Source of the DNA: Cardinalis cardinalis
Taxonomy: Eukaryota; Chordata; Aves; Passeriformes; Cardinalidae
NCBI GenBank assembly: GCA_014549065.1
Contig: JACDOX010000018.1
Coordinates: forward strand, 248,001 to 312,000
DNA: 64,000 nt
Reading direction: 5' to 3'
The notes beneath the pieces are model-generated. The model saw only the letters and a program-made list of their open reading frames with translations. It searched no databases and was not told the DNA's origin. Positions 35,393-49,009 of this stretch are shown here, piece after piece (position 1 is the stretch's first letter; the number at the start of each line of letters is the position of its first letter). The position numbers and the translations under genes were made by a program.

Positions 35393-38300
35393 GTATTATG
35401 AACTTTTAAAATAAAGATCCAAGCTGAGCACACATTCAGGAATTATATTAAAAGAGGTTTGGGTTTACTCACCATTACTAATTACCCATGAAGAGCCTGG
35501 AGACTGTCTTACTTTTTTTTTTTCTTTTATCACATCATTATGAAAAATATGTTTTTGCTTAAAAGAATAAATAGTATACTGTTATTATATTGAATTGGAA
35601 TTAGGTGTTTCCACAGCAACTTCTTTCAGTCTCTGAGGAAGATCTCAACCTTGCTACTCCTCAAGGGAGCACAAAGATCTCTCCCACTCCAGTGNTGTGG
35701 AAACCAGGAAATGGTTAGTCTCAAGAGAGATGCCAAATTATTCCTCCCTTCTAGAGTTCACTTATGCTCCCGCTGAAATATAATAATAATTTAAATTATA
35801 TAATTCCATTGAATTCCTCTACTGACTCAATTTTTTCACCTTGTTCTGAATCTGCCTGGATTTTCTTTTAATATATAATACAGGATCTATTTTCTTTTGC
35901 AAAATATCTTTGGAGTTCTATTAATGATTTTGCTAACAATATTAATTTTAAGNGCTAGTTTCAAAGTTCTTGCTTTTAGAAAAAATCTTTATGGCAATGT
36001 CAAACCCATAGTTAGAGTCCTGACTAAATGAAAATAGAGANTGAATGGGAAATACTCTCTGACCCGGGTTGAAAACCTGAAGGTAGTATGACTAAGTGGA
36101 GTATCACTGTGTCAGGGTTCACCAGCTCCCCCTGTCCTGAAAAGTAAAGCTTTGCTACTGGNTCATGTCACTCATCATTTACAGAACGAACACTGATACC
36201 CTGGAAGATTTGTGAGAGCAAAAGTAGATGATTTTGACATTTAGGTCCTTTCCCTTTCCTGCTACTCTCTTTTCCAGGTGTGGACTTCTCACCTCTGTCC
36301 CAGCACCTTGCAAAAACACACACACCTCACATAGCAAAAACTCTCTTACAAAATACTGATTCAGTCCTGCAGATTTGTGTGCCTCCAATGGAAGCAGCCT
36401 CACTGTAGCACAGTGTGAAGCCATTATGGGTGTAGGTGGCCTTATATCAGCCATGGCATTGTGCAAGTGTGAGAAGAGACCAAAGGCTGCCCTATGCTAC
36501 ACGCAGATGATGCCAGACACCTCCAGCAGATTCATGGCAGGACCCAGCAGCCAAGGTGGTGTCACCTACAGGAAGACATATTAAATAAATGACAAAAATT
36601 ATGGACACAAGAGGAGAGAATTAAAAAAATAAAGAAAAAAAAAGGCCAACCCAATAGGGAGAAAGTTGGGAGACAGTGGGTATTTCATGAAGGGCAAGGG
36701 GTCTCGTTGAGAATCCATGCTGGTTTAGATGAAAAGTATGAAGAGGAAGAGGAGAAACAAATGGACATGTACAGACTATTCTCCACTTCCCATTCTACAA
36801 CATTAAACGAGTAAATGAGATTGGAGTAGAAGAGTGAGGTAGATCCTGGAAAATGGAGCAGAAAAATTAAGGCTGTAGTGTTTGTCATTTTATTTTATTT
36901 GTTTCTNACTAACCAAATCAATTTTAATCATCAATAGATTAATTTTTCTGAGGACAAGTTTGTTCATAGTATTTGGTAAGCAATCTCCATATCTTTACCT
37001 CTGTCCACAAACATTCTTCTACCTGGTTTTCTTTTCATCTCCTCTTATCCCACTGAGGCATGGGAAATGGGTGAGAATTTGTGTGGGAATTTGGCTGTTA
37101 CTAATGGTGAACCCACTGCTGAAATAAAAATGTTTCAAGTACAAGATCTGCTTTATCAAGGTGTGTAAAATCATCTGGAATATGAGGTGTGGAGGGTGAG
37201 ATGTGAAAGGTAATTTTTCCTCCATGTAATTGTGGAGAAAAAGATTTTGTCCTAACAAAACGAAATCTCAGTCCGAGTGATTCTTATTTCCTTTCTAGTG
37301 CTGGTACTATTTGACATATTCTTTATCATATGATGCTTCCACTTCATACTCTTCACTNCAGGATATTCTTTACTCTTTGATCTCAGCCTCAATTATTTGT
37401 CCCTTTATTTGTTCCTTTGCACAACACATCCAATTTGGCCTTGTAAAACTTCTAATATTGTGGGTTGCTCTTGAGAAGACTTTTTGCACAATGTTTCAAT
37501 AAAAACATTTTGCATACACTATTGCAAGTGCCCTGTANAAATCTAATCCTGCTGGCAATCTTCAGGACAGGAAAGGCAAAAAAAATGGAACAAACATAAC
37601 ATCTCAGTGGAATTTGTATTACCAAATTTCAAGTTCAAATACATAAAATCAGCAGCAATCTATACTGATAAAATATTGGTCTGACAAAAGCGCAGGCAAA
37701 TAATTAATAACACTGAAAAACTTGGGTTGTTTATATTGCTGAGGTTTTTTTGCACCAAGGTAACCCATCTAAAATTTACTTCAAATCCACTTTCCTGAGT
37801 GTCTTTGGACAATTGGCATTATTATATACCATCATAAAATAAAATTATTAATTTCNCTTAAAACCAGAGGGAGAAATATCTTTTAGAGGTTCAAATTTGA
37901 AAAAGAAATTATATTTATTTAAAAAGTCATGAGATGCAGAGAGAGACAAAAAAGTATAAATGGGGACAAGCAATCTGAACTTGTTCTGAAACAACCAGAT
38001 TATTTTAAAAAGGAAAATCAAATTAATAATCAACATTGTTTACCTGAGACNGGGAATTGCTATGATCTGTAAGTCAAAAGCCTCATAGAATTTTTTGAAT
38101 TGTCCTATGGTACCTCNGATTAAGATGTGGGTATGTCTCAAAATTTTAAAAAACAAACATACAAAAAAGCTAACTTTTTATTGAAAGAGTTTGTCCAGCA
38201 CTATTTTTCTTAATATTCATCTATGTGAACTTCTCTGGAAAATGTTTCTATACTTCTTATTTGGAATATGAAGGATGCATGCTGGCCAAAATGCAATAGC

Positions 38301-40289
38301 ACAAGGAAATTGAATAATAAACTTTCTGAGCACTGGAGCTGTTTTTTCCTATGTCCTTCTGGGGTCACTGTGTGGTTTTTCCAAAATTGTTTGCATGTTG
38401 TGACTTGCTCCATAGAAGAATTACCATCCATGATACATTAAGATATTTTTGATCTGTGATTTTCCACATTGGCGTGTCTATGTGTTATATTCATATAAAT
38501 CGTCTGTATCATCAACTGTTTTTGAACATAAGTCAAACATGTCCAGGCTGGTCAGTCTATCCTTGAACTCCCAAGTAGGTATTTGAAAAAGTCAGTGATC
38601 ATTTTCCCTTTTTTTCACTAAACAAACTGAATGGGATACAGAACCCTTGATGATTTATTAAATGGCTCCATTGTAGTTGGAAATCTTACAGCAGCTGGCC
38701 AACAGCTGCAGCATGCCCTAGCAGTCAGTACCTTAGTCTTCAATCTGTTGGAAGGATTCCACTTTATTCACAGCTGTGCTTTTGGTTTTCAGTGGGGTGA
38801 TCCCAAAATGCCTGGGCAGTTTGTTCCATTCACGCAGTCAAAGGCATTAAATAATACAGCCGCAACATTCTCTTAACACTGTCTAACTTCTCTGCATGAA
38901 TAAGCCCTTCTTGTTTTTCTAATAAGCCCTTGGAGAGTGCAATTGTAGTCATTCATAATGGTCCCAGGTTATTGTCCATTTAGAAATTGTGAGGTTCTTC
39001 AGTATACAATTCTGTGCATGGAAATTATTTTCTACCTATGTCCAAAACAAACAGGATTGCAACAGTGGGCAAACAATGGCCTGTTCCAAATCACACTAAA
39101 TTTACTGGACTTGTGATTTCAGAGGAAAAAAAAAATAAAGAAGAAAGGATAGTCACCATTTAATCAGATTGTTTTGGGTTGGTTTGTAATTGGGTTTTGG
39201 TAATATAATGTGAAGACCTGAGGAACATGGACATAAATCTGGTTTGAACTCATGTGAAGCCCTTAATGTAGACAGACTTAGAAATATTACTAGCAGAAAT
39301 AATACTTCTGCTGTGAGAATGGACTTTTGATTTGTCACACAGATGCTGGATAATACAGACTGAAGCACATTCCCCTGTGGTACAGCATGCTGTAGCCTCC
39401 ACTATTAGCTCTTCTTAAAGAGTTAATCATAGAAATCATTGCTGATTATGGGGAAATTTGTCCTTTTTTAGATAGAAATTGTATCAGTCATAATATGCAT
39501 TGATTTTCTCTCATATACTTTATTTTGTCTAAAAGCATATGGTGGTATATGGTGTCAGACACAGCTGATTGGCCTTTGAACACTGCATCTGTGCCCGTAT
39601 CACTTTCAAACCCAACTTCAGCAGGTTGAATGATGTTCAGTGCTCAGCCAGGACATACTTTCTCAAGTGTAACTCAAGCTTGCTTGGAAAGAAGGTGTTG
39701 TTCAGCCATTGGTGACAGACAATTTCTAAATTACCTCAGTGCTTTATCTTTAAAATCATATATTAAAGACATTGGCTTGATGGAGTTTGGCTCTGGAGCA
39801 TCCTTCCCTCTTTAGAAGTGCTTTAACACAAGCCTGTAACAATTTCTTAAGGGTTGTCTGGGTTGTCTCTGTAGCTTAGCATAAGTTATACAACTGGATC
39901 AGCCAGGCATTTGTCACTGGTCCCAAATGTTATCCCTGAAATAAGTCTTTACTTTAGGCAGGTTCACTTGCAGTGTAATGTGAAGATGGTACGTATGATG
40001 GGACAGCCACTGGATCCAAAACTTTTCAGCTTGTCAGCCAAGAAGTCTTTCTGCTTCAAATTTTACAGACAGCAGAGGAGCAGGTGCGGTTCAGGTGCCT
40101 TAGATACAGATCCTTCTGCTGGTCAAGAAACATTACTCATACCTGGTTATTCNCATAGAATAAAAAGTGTGCTGAGGAGAAGCTGTGACCACTTGAAGCA
40201 TGAGTGTGATCTAACTTTACAAATGCTAATTCACTAAGTCTTTCCAGACNTTTTAGAAACTGCTGGAACTGAATCTGTTTTAAATTATT
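35393..40289. other. Non-coding sequence, nothing firmly recognised
   Basis: AT-rich sequence without a supported gene. The part from 36360 to 36590 is more GC-balanced but unrecognised. An open frame at 38631-38876 (plus) has a protein-like composition and is discussed under findings. AATAAGCCCTT occurs twice (38899-38909 and 38921-38931). Confidence 0.5.
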
Positions 40290-40375
40290 CTATTTTAAGT
40301 GATCACCAGAGTCTAGTCTGACATGCTGCATAAGGCAGGCCAAGGAATTTCACTGAGTTCTCCAGACCACAAATC
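40290..40375 (-). mobile_element. Old CR1/LINE 3'-end fragment
   Basis: The plus strand reads 'agtgatcaccagagtctagt', 'ctgacatgctgcataaggca' and 'ggccaaggaatttcac', which resembles the reverse complement of the 3' end of old sauropsid CR1 families (pattern: a 'tctagtctgacctcctg' stretch, then 'cataacacaggcc'). The 3' end would be near 40290, with the element extending to the right. It is degraded and very short, so the assignment is moderate. Confidence 0.5.
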
Positions 40376-41490
40376 CTTTCTTAGATCCATCAAACCTTCA
40401 TATCTTTGTCATGCAACTGCAAAATCACAAAGGGTTTGTGGGGTGCTTCCAGGTTGTGAATTTGTGGTTTTAAATCCAGACCTTTAGTTATTTAAGTAAT
40501 AATATATTTTTGTTAAGACAATAAGTTTTATGGAAAACTGTTGCAATGTGCTAAAATTTCTTGCTATGGAGAAAAGAAATTATACCAACTATTTCCTGTA
40601 AGAATTTCAATAAAGTAATCCTGTGTTTGAGCTTTGAAGTATTGTTGTCACTCAGTTTTTACACACATTTCCTTTTCACCTTGAAAGGCATCTTCAATAG
40701 GCATCTTATCCTGGCAGGACTGTAGGTGAAAAGGACTTCTGAATTCAACCAGAATGGCCTGTCACTTTCCTGCATGACAAATGGGAACAGCAACAAAAGA
40801 GATATGTGTACTCCTTTATTTAAAAGTGTATTTTCAAATCTTTATTTTCCCCTAAACATGATAAAAAAAACCTCATAGAAGTCCAGAAATTCTAAAAAAG
40901 ATAATGCCAGGTGTTTTGAGGGAAAGCTATGGGAACAGATGGCCTTACTGGAGGAGGTAAAATAAAAATTTCTAGATGCTATATTTGAAACCTGGTGAAG
41001 AAGAGCAGCTGAATCTGGAGGATGGTGCCAGTATCTACCCTCTGATTTGAGTGAAGAACTTGACAGAAGTGCAGAACCAAAGCAATAAGGTCTGTATTCC
41101 TTCTTATTTCCAAAAATCATACTGAAGGCTGNGACCAAATTAATAATATCACTTTCACATAAAGGCTGTGCTCTGACTTCATGTGTGCTACCATGCATGG
41201 CCCTGTTCCCAACAATTGTATAAGTCTAAAAGCTTCCATAGAGCCAGCACATGTAATCTCCACTGCTGGCACCAATTATGCTTGGCATTGTATCCAAACA
41301 CCCACTTTGCACCAGATCTGTCAGTATCAAAGCCATGAGGCTGGAACTTTTCCTGTGCTCTGGAATACATTGATTCAAATAACTCGTCAAGCTGTAATTA
41401 CAAGTAACCGTAATATCTGCATGCTTCTTTGGGACTCGGTATCATGAGAGCCTAGAAAGTCAGGAGTAAGGTAATAACAATAGCAAACAT
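40376..41490. other. Non-coding sequence, nothing recognised
   Basis: No gene, RNA or transposon is supported. Open frames of 88-118 codons (40842-41198 minus, 41181-41447 plus) look random. Confidence 0.55.
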
Positions 41491-41690
41491 TCCATACCAT
41501 ACTATGCCATGCCATGCCATGCCATACCATACCATACCATACCATACCATACCATACCATACCATACCATACCGTACCGTACCGTACCGTACCGTACCGT
41601 ACCATACCATACCGTACCATACCATACAATACCATGCCATGCCATGCCATGCCATGCCATGCCATGCCATACCATACCATTCCATACCAA
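41491..41690 (+). repeat. Pentanucleotide array with ordered variant blocks, 40 units
   Basis: Forty 5-base units in strict register. The order is: mixed start; GCCAT x4 (41506-41525); ACCAT x9 (41526-41570); ACCGT x6 (41571-41600); a mixed zone of ACCAT, ACCGT and ACAAT; GCCAT x7 (41636-41670); then ACCAT x2, TCCAT and ACCAA. The unit has no stop codon in any frame on either strand, so open frames cover it in all frames (repeats such as PYHTI or MVWYG). These are not genes. Confidence 0.97.
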
Positions 41691-44600
41691 GGTCTGTTGT
41701 GCAAATGGCATCCTGTACCTCAGGCACTTAGGGGCAGCAGGCTGCTGCCCTCTTGCCATGTTGATCTACAGTTGGAAATGATAGCATATACCTCCCTTTT
41801 AGGTCTAAATGCTCCTAAGGGTTTATACATATAAAATATGCATATCATTTGTAGGGTTTTAAACAGACATGCNCACACACTTTAATCATATTTGTAAAGA
41901 CTAGTCTGGACTGTGTGGNGGCAAGCAGACCTATGAGACAGATAACAAGTGGGATCTATGGAGGACTACAGAAGGAGCAANGAGCTGAAAAGGCTCCTTG
42001 ATGATCTACATAGGTAACCAGCAGGATATTAATCTGTGGTTCACATGGTATACTTTGCTGTTCACTCACCAACCTGTAAGATGTCCTGATGAAATTCATG
42101 GGGCAGTTATTCAGCAGGCAGCTTTGCATCTGCACATTTTCCAAGGAAGCTCTTAGGGTTTNTTGTACCTTTCACCCTGCCTGGTGCAGAACACAGTCAC
42201 ACAGCCAAACAGCCCTTTTGTTCACAGGAGGTCTGCACCCTTTCCTGCTCTGAAAAATAGATCCTGCGCAGCAACAAGCACACACACAGACTATTAGTCC
42301 TCATCATGTGGCTTGTGCCCCTACATTATAACAATCAGGGGAGAAGACATGAATATACATCAAAACGTTAGGTCCCTCTCTGAAAATATCTTGAAATGCT
42401 CTTAGCAGAATCAAAATTTAACCATAATAGCTACGCAAGTTGTTTTGTAAATTGTTCAGAAGAATGAAAGCAGTATAAGTAAGAATTAAAAAGTACAATG
42501 AGATATGTATTTCTGAAAATAATTTTAGGGTATTCAGTCCAGCTGTGCATCTCTTTCATTGGCTCTTAAACACAAGTAGTCAATTATGTGAAATNTTTAA
42601 ACAAGAGACATTGTCTTTGAAACTTGTAACATCGTTTACTTACAGCTCTGTTCTTTCATATTAGTTTGCATTACTAGAAAATGGAAATAAAATATTTTTT
42701 ACTACAGCTATATATCCACAGAAAGAAAAATGGGTTGCATTGCAAAAATGGACAAACTGATGTGAGCTCTTTCAAATTTCACACATGTGGCAACTGCATG
42801 TTATGGTTTGATAGACATGAAAATAGCAATCAAAATACCAGCTTAACCCTTCTGTCTTGTATTACTCACCTCTCTCCTTTGTTCAAAGCTTTCAACTGCC
42901 CTCCCCTTTTAAAAAGGACTTGCTTCCCTGAAGTTTTCCCAGTTTATTTCCTTAAATCTTGCCTCCCCCTGCTGGTTGTGCAAAACAGATATTCTGACTA
43001 AAAGAACCACTGTCCCAGAGGTAATTGATGTGAGACAATNATGATCAACAAGAAAATATAGTCCTAATTTATGTTCTAAAGCAGCAACAACAAATCTCTA
43101 TGCATGCAATGGAGGGTGTTGGACCTCTTTCAAGCTGCATTTTTGCTTATTCAGAAAGCGCAAGATCCACTTTCTTCTCAAACCTGCTAGTGGTGTTTAT
43201 TGGATTTGTTCCTAATTTGTAAGGAGTTTTTTTAGTTTTTGGGGGTTTTTTTTGTGAGGATGTTCAGTTGTTTGGTTTGGTTTTTCTTTTTGTGTATGAA
43301 AAGGGCAGTACACCAAAGTTTCTGTAAAAGAAGGTTCCACCTGTCTTTTAATAATTGGGTTGAGTTAGAAGAAAACACCAGTGGGAAAATAATTATTTTT
43401 GGTTTCACATCCCGTGCATTTTTACTGAGTGACTGAATGCCCATACTGTAAGTTGGTGCATTTTCTAATCTGCTAAAAATTTACGGAACAGCCAGCAATT
43501 TATTTCTGTAAAGTCTTAATTAGCTTTAATTGCCATAGGTCTATTTATACCTATTTTCACCAATTTATTCAGTCTTCCTTTATGCTTCCAGAACCACTAT
43601 AAGAACATCTAGACTGTGAAAATGTTTTGCTAATTCAAACGTATATGAACCACAGGATGTATAATTTTCAGAACTATGTCTACATGGGCTGCAATTTACA
43701 TTAAATTGCTGTTTTGGTTAAATGGCACCTTAGCTACCAAGCAACTCTTTGAATAGTTGTTTCTTTAATTATTATTTAATTTTGTGGTTATGACTGGTTT
43801 TCAGTTAAAGAGGGTACTACTGACAAATTCAATTAAAGGAAAATAGAGGACTTAATGGTCCATGCTAATGATTCATTTCATACATAATATTTTATCATTT
43901 TCTGTGCAAATTTATAATGAGTGCTTAGCTTGTATTAATAAAAGCTTACATTTAGTCTACATAAACTATAGTGATTAAAATACTTTGCTAATGATATCTG
44001 TTGATAAATGCTTTTAAAACAATTAGGTCCTTTACCTAAAAGTACTTTATCAGTGAAAATTTATATGAAAATGCATATTTCGTCATTAAGAAAGAAAGAC
44101 AAGTAGAGGAACATAATAACATATCCATAAACAACACCTTTTGATATTAAAACAGCTCATGATATGCATGTGCTGNGCTCAGGAAAACAAACTTTGAAGA
44201 ATTATAGCAATCAATTCAATATGCTATCTGATTTTATAGTATCGCATGAAGAAGAAGGAGTTTGATAAATCACCTTTTCAGGTATCTGAAGTAAGAAGTA
44301 CTTCTCTATTTAACAGCAGAGACAGAAATTTCAGCTTCTAGAGTTTCTAAGTAGTGTGTGTAGGAGTGAAAGGGTGGGTAAGTAGCTATTACAGTCTCAA
44401 TTTTACATTTTGCATCCTCACTGATGAAGATAGATTGTCTTCCAAAGNGAATAAAATCATCATTTACAAACATTTAAGCATATTACATCCTTTTTTAAGA
44501 TACCATGCTGTTTCAGGACAATTTTGTTTTCATGGCTTTTTCTTGCACTCAGAAATTAGTGCCCAATCATTTGCTTTAACAAAGAATGCTATTAGCTTCA

Positions 44601-47600
44601 ATGGTAAAACAGACTTATTGTAGTTACTTCGGCAAACTNCTTGACTGGTACTATTGGGACCCAAAACATGGGAGGTTTTTCAGGATTAAGGGCACAACAA
44701 AGCAAACAGAAGGGAAGGTCCAAAGATTTTTAAGAGCAAAACAATAATTCTGGAATGCAAGTCAATGCAAATTCAAGAAATGTCCAATTCCTACATCACT
44801 TACATAATTTGTCAATATCCTAGTGACTTCTTAATTTTAATTGGTGACAGTGGTTAAAGATTGGAATAAGCAAGTTACAAGTAGTATAACTTCATGAGTC
44901 TTGACAGTGCTGAAATTCAGTATGCCATTTGGAAGTTGCTGTCAATTATTCTATAAAAGGTGAAAAAAAAGAAGTGCCAGATTTCTTCTTTGAAGCAAAA
45001 GATTTCTTAGATCCTTGCCTGAAGAAACTCTTTATTTTGTCAGTCACAGCCAAAATTTTTGTGATTTGTGTTTCTGAAACTTCAACTGCAAAATCTGTTG
45101 ATTCTAAAATCTCATGTTATTTAGATTTCTCAGTAGTAAATAATAGGAATTTATGAATGAACAAAGGTCAGGAATATCAGGATCAGTGCATGACAATCAG
45201 AAGCTTAAGCTTGTTTTCCTTCATCAAACAGTGATGGTAACATATTTTTCGGATGTCATCAATAACCAGGGAAGTTGCATTCTTTCCTTTCTATGCTTCA
45301 GAGCTCCATACCTGGTCATTTCAGTAGTTATATGAATGTCAGCAAAAGCAAAATGTTTCTTAGCCATGCTCTTTTTGTTTCAGGCTATTTCCAGAGAAAG
45401 GAGCTGAAAACTAAGGTTTGCTGGTCAAGTACAAGCTAATAGCCTCCATAACAACATCTAGAAATGGCAGCACAATCAAAGTCCTACATAGATGTGTTTT
45501 TTCACATAGNAGGCCTACAAATGTAGATCACATAAAAGTACTACAAATGAACTTGTTCTGTATGATGCATTTTCACCTCCTTCTTCAAATTTTAGTTAAA
45601 ATTTCATTGATTTGTTCTAATATGTAGTGCATGATTTCTTGCCAGAACCTTGGTAAGGCTGATTGACCGAGTGGTGTCCCTGAAACATCACCACAAGATT
45701 GACGTCCCCCAATAATCTTAATTTCAGACAACTGGCCGAAGGTGACTTAAATGGGGGCTATGCCACCAACAGCTAATACCTGATCTGCTTGGCTGTATTG
45801 AATCTGATTGAGGCAGCTGAATGGCAGCATAAAGGCTGGGGTAGGGAGGATGACCTTATTGCATCTTCTGTCTGTCTCTAGTGTTTAACCCCTAAGTGAG
45901 TATTATGAACTGAAGTTAGGAAGACTGTCATTACCCTCGTGTACTTCTTGAGGAAGTATTTCAATACACAACTTGTTATTTATCTGTTTTCCCACTTAAA
46001 GTTATTCACATACTGAAGGATTCCCAAGTGGTTTGCAAGTAAGGAAAAAAATCACCTGTCAAGAAAATCCAGATGTTTATTTTTTAAAGTTTCTAAGGCA
46101 TGGAGTGCTTACAGCTATCAATCAGGGAATAAGCCAAACAGGTGACATATTTTAAAGGATTCTTTGGCACTGCACAGACTTTAAGTGCTACACACTTGGC
46201 AGAGGGGTTATGTTGCATTCATAACTTGATGATCTGGGTGGATCCTTGCTGCAACTGATTGCCAAATAGTATAAGTTACTGTGAGTGTTTAAACGCAGCC
46301 TTGTAGCTTTTTCTTCTTAGCAAAGGGAAATNGTGTCAGTGAGATAGGCAGCCTCTAGGAGCATATTCCACAGAGGTGCTTGCAAGCATAGCCACCCCTC
46401 CTGCTGCCACTGATCCCTGATGATTATCATAAAAATATTGAAAGGCGTTTTTACTTTTAATATTGAATGGTACAAGCACTGAGAGATATTCTCAGTAATA
46501 TTTTCCATCTGTTTGTGGTTATAATCTTTGTTACTGCAATTATAAAACACAGTTGTTCATTTTGTGGCTTCATCCTCTGAAGTACTCTTTGGGGGTCAGC
46601 AGTGTTAATTGCCATAGCACACTGGTTTTCCACATCTAAATATCTCCTGTTATACTTTAAGGAATTTTTGCTCATCAGTGGTAGCCACCTCTAGACTGAA
46701 TATTCATTTAGTAAAGACTGTGAGAGAAGATTCTTATGATTCCCTAAGATACCTTGTGAAAGATACATGAAAATGTATAGATAACCTTATATCACAGCAA
46801 TGTCTTTCAAAGAGATAATTTTGAGACAGGAATGGTAAAGGGGAATTTCCCATAAAAGTACAGTTTTGTTAAAAATTTTGTCTACTAAGAGATATCATTC
46901 TAAGAGACAAAACAGATTGCTAAAGAAAACATAACCATACTAAATTTTGCTACCTTTACTGAAGATTTCTAAATGCCTGTTTGAAACCTTTTGATATTGT
47001 TGATACTGTTTGATAGGTAAGCTTTCTAAAAAGGAAAAAAACACATGGACTCAAATACAAGTAATGGGAAAAGGCTGCAATATCTCNCAGATTCCAATNC
47101 CTAACCTGTTAGATTATGACAGATTTCACNGACTTCCCAGCTATATATGAAGTTAGCAGAGTGCTCATATGATCTCAGGCCCAGGGATTTTTAGAACATC
47201 TGGAATTTGGTCTTCTAAAGTCTNCTGATTTTTTTTGCTTAGTTTACACTTGGAGTCATGGTACATTTTCCATTTTGGTGTATACAGTTTAGTGTGATGA
47301 ATTCCACTCCAAAATTTTCCGATTAGTACAATAAGTACTGCTGGGTTCTGATATTGCTGTTGCCTCTTGATTTTTAAGATGNCCACNGCCTTCTATATCA
47401 GTTTGATAACAAAATTATGGCCTGATTTGTGCAAGGTCAATACTTAAACTGCAAAAAAACACAATCTACCTCAGACTTATTTTCACCAAGACTGGTAATA
47501 TGCTTTACAGAAAGACATGGGAGAATATTGTCTGACTTTATGTTATCTTTTAAGGTATCTATCAGGTCTTTAGTATGCTACCCAACTTAGTAAAACTGAT

Positions 47601-48668
47601 TTTTTGTTTCCGAGGAGCAGCCTAAGAAAGTTGGTCAAACCTGTCTGAAGGCTGCAACACAGCCTGGGTCATGTATATAGCATAAAATTTTACTAATTAT
47701 TTAATTTTTTTAACTGTACCATAAAAGACAATTTCAATTACTTTAAAGTAGAAAACAGATGTTAGTGAATTTCCATGGGCTAATTAACTTTCTACAAATA
47801 CCTCACTGTGAGTTCAGAAAGCTTCAATTGCAAAAATTAAACATATNGAAAGAACACAGTCTAATATGCCCAAAACAAAGTAGAATTGTCTGAAATGTGA
47901 GCAACATATTAATGGTTATTCAGAAGTTGAATTCCGTTGGGTTTTTTATTGTGCATTGCATTAAAAAGGAAAAACAACAAAAAAAAAAGAATAAGGACCA
48001 TTTATTGTTCTTTTATAACTACAGCACCACAAAAATCAGCCCAGNAGTCCCAAGGGTTAAATGTTCATCTGCAAATAAGGTCGGGACTNCTGTGTATGTC
48101 CCTGAGCAAACACACAGTGTCACATTATTTAGCAGCCCCTCTAGTCAGTGCAGTTGTCTAAGGGGTTAAAATGAAAGTTCAGGCCTTTTCCTGCAGCTAG
48201 CAGAATCTTTCTAGCAGGGTGATATCTCCACAGGTAGATCTTCTCCCCTCTGTTCTTAAACCCAGTTGTTGGACCAATAATGTCTAGGAAGACAATGATT
48301 TCTCAGGACTTCAGGCACAGAGTATTCTGTTTACACAATTAATTACAGCAGGTACATTCTCTTAGTTTTTACACATAATTTGCTTTGTTTCTCATTCCTT
48401 CTTCCTCTTTCAGTCACCACTGTTCACTGCTCCTCCAAAAGACTTACTGTACTATTTAGAGACCTAATGTAGAACAAACCCAGGAAGCCAGCTAGCTGGC
48501 ATTTCCATTGGCTGAGTAAAGGATGTGGGCATTCACTGTAGGATGGGTCCTGCGCTGACCACTTTAAGTTTCAACACATTTTTGTCCCATGCAATTATTG
48601 CCTCATGTGGATATACTGGATCTGAATAAGAAGATTAAGCAAAAAACAGCTTAGTTGTGAGAAAAAAA
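41691..48668. other. Long non-coding stretch
   Basis: No supported gene. It includes an enhancer-like AT-rich segment (43440-44060), an unrecognised GC-balanced block near 45650-45930, and a cluster of Ns at 47087-47387. Open frames of 60-106 codons appear at chance frequency. Confidence 0.5.
43440..44060. promoter_or_regulatory. Candidate conserved element rich in homeodomain sites
   Basis: The stretch has no N between 43041 and 44175. It carries many ATTA/TAAT cores in a non-repetitive context, for example CTTAATTAGCTTTAATTG (43515-43532), CAATTAAAGG near 43829 and GCTAATGATTCATTTCAT near 43864. Such sequence is typical of deeply conserved developmental enhancers. No homolog is identified; it could also be plain AT-rich DNA. 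Confidence 0.25.
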
Positions 48669-48817
48669 GGAAGGAAGGAAGGAAGGAAGGAAGGAAGGAA
48701 GGAAGGAAGGAAGGAAGGAAGGAAGGAAGGAAGGAAGGAAGGAAGGAAGGAAGGAAGGAAGGAAGGAAGGAAGGAAGGAAGGAAGGAAGGAAGGAAGGAA
48801 GGAAGGAAGGAAGGAAA
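48669..48817 (+). repeat. (GGAA)n microsatellite, 37 copies
   Basis: An uninterrupted GGAA run of about 148 bases. Pure homopurine, stop-free on both strands, which explains the 'PSFL' and 'KEGR' open frames over it. GGAA is the core recognised by ETS-family factors. Confidence 0.98.
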
Positions 48818-49009
48818 TAGGGATGTACAACAGCAGAAAACCAAATTGCAAGGTTTCTCAATCATCAGAAAAGACAAAACCTGGTATTAATATTCAAATA
48901 TTAATCTTCAAATAAAAAAAAGGTGGCTTCAAGGAGAAAGACTGCAGATTGCTGTCCATGTTTGTTGAAGATGCAAGAGAGGATGATGATAAAAACTGCA
49001 ATATGGAGC

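Noticed and set aside
41387..41834. Six or more overlapping open frames (MVWYG and PYHTI repeats)
   Set aside because: A 5-base unit without stop codons is open in every frame; there is no sign of a gene.
48595..48890. PSFL and KEGR repeat frames
   Set aside because: Products of the (GGAA)37 microsatellite.
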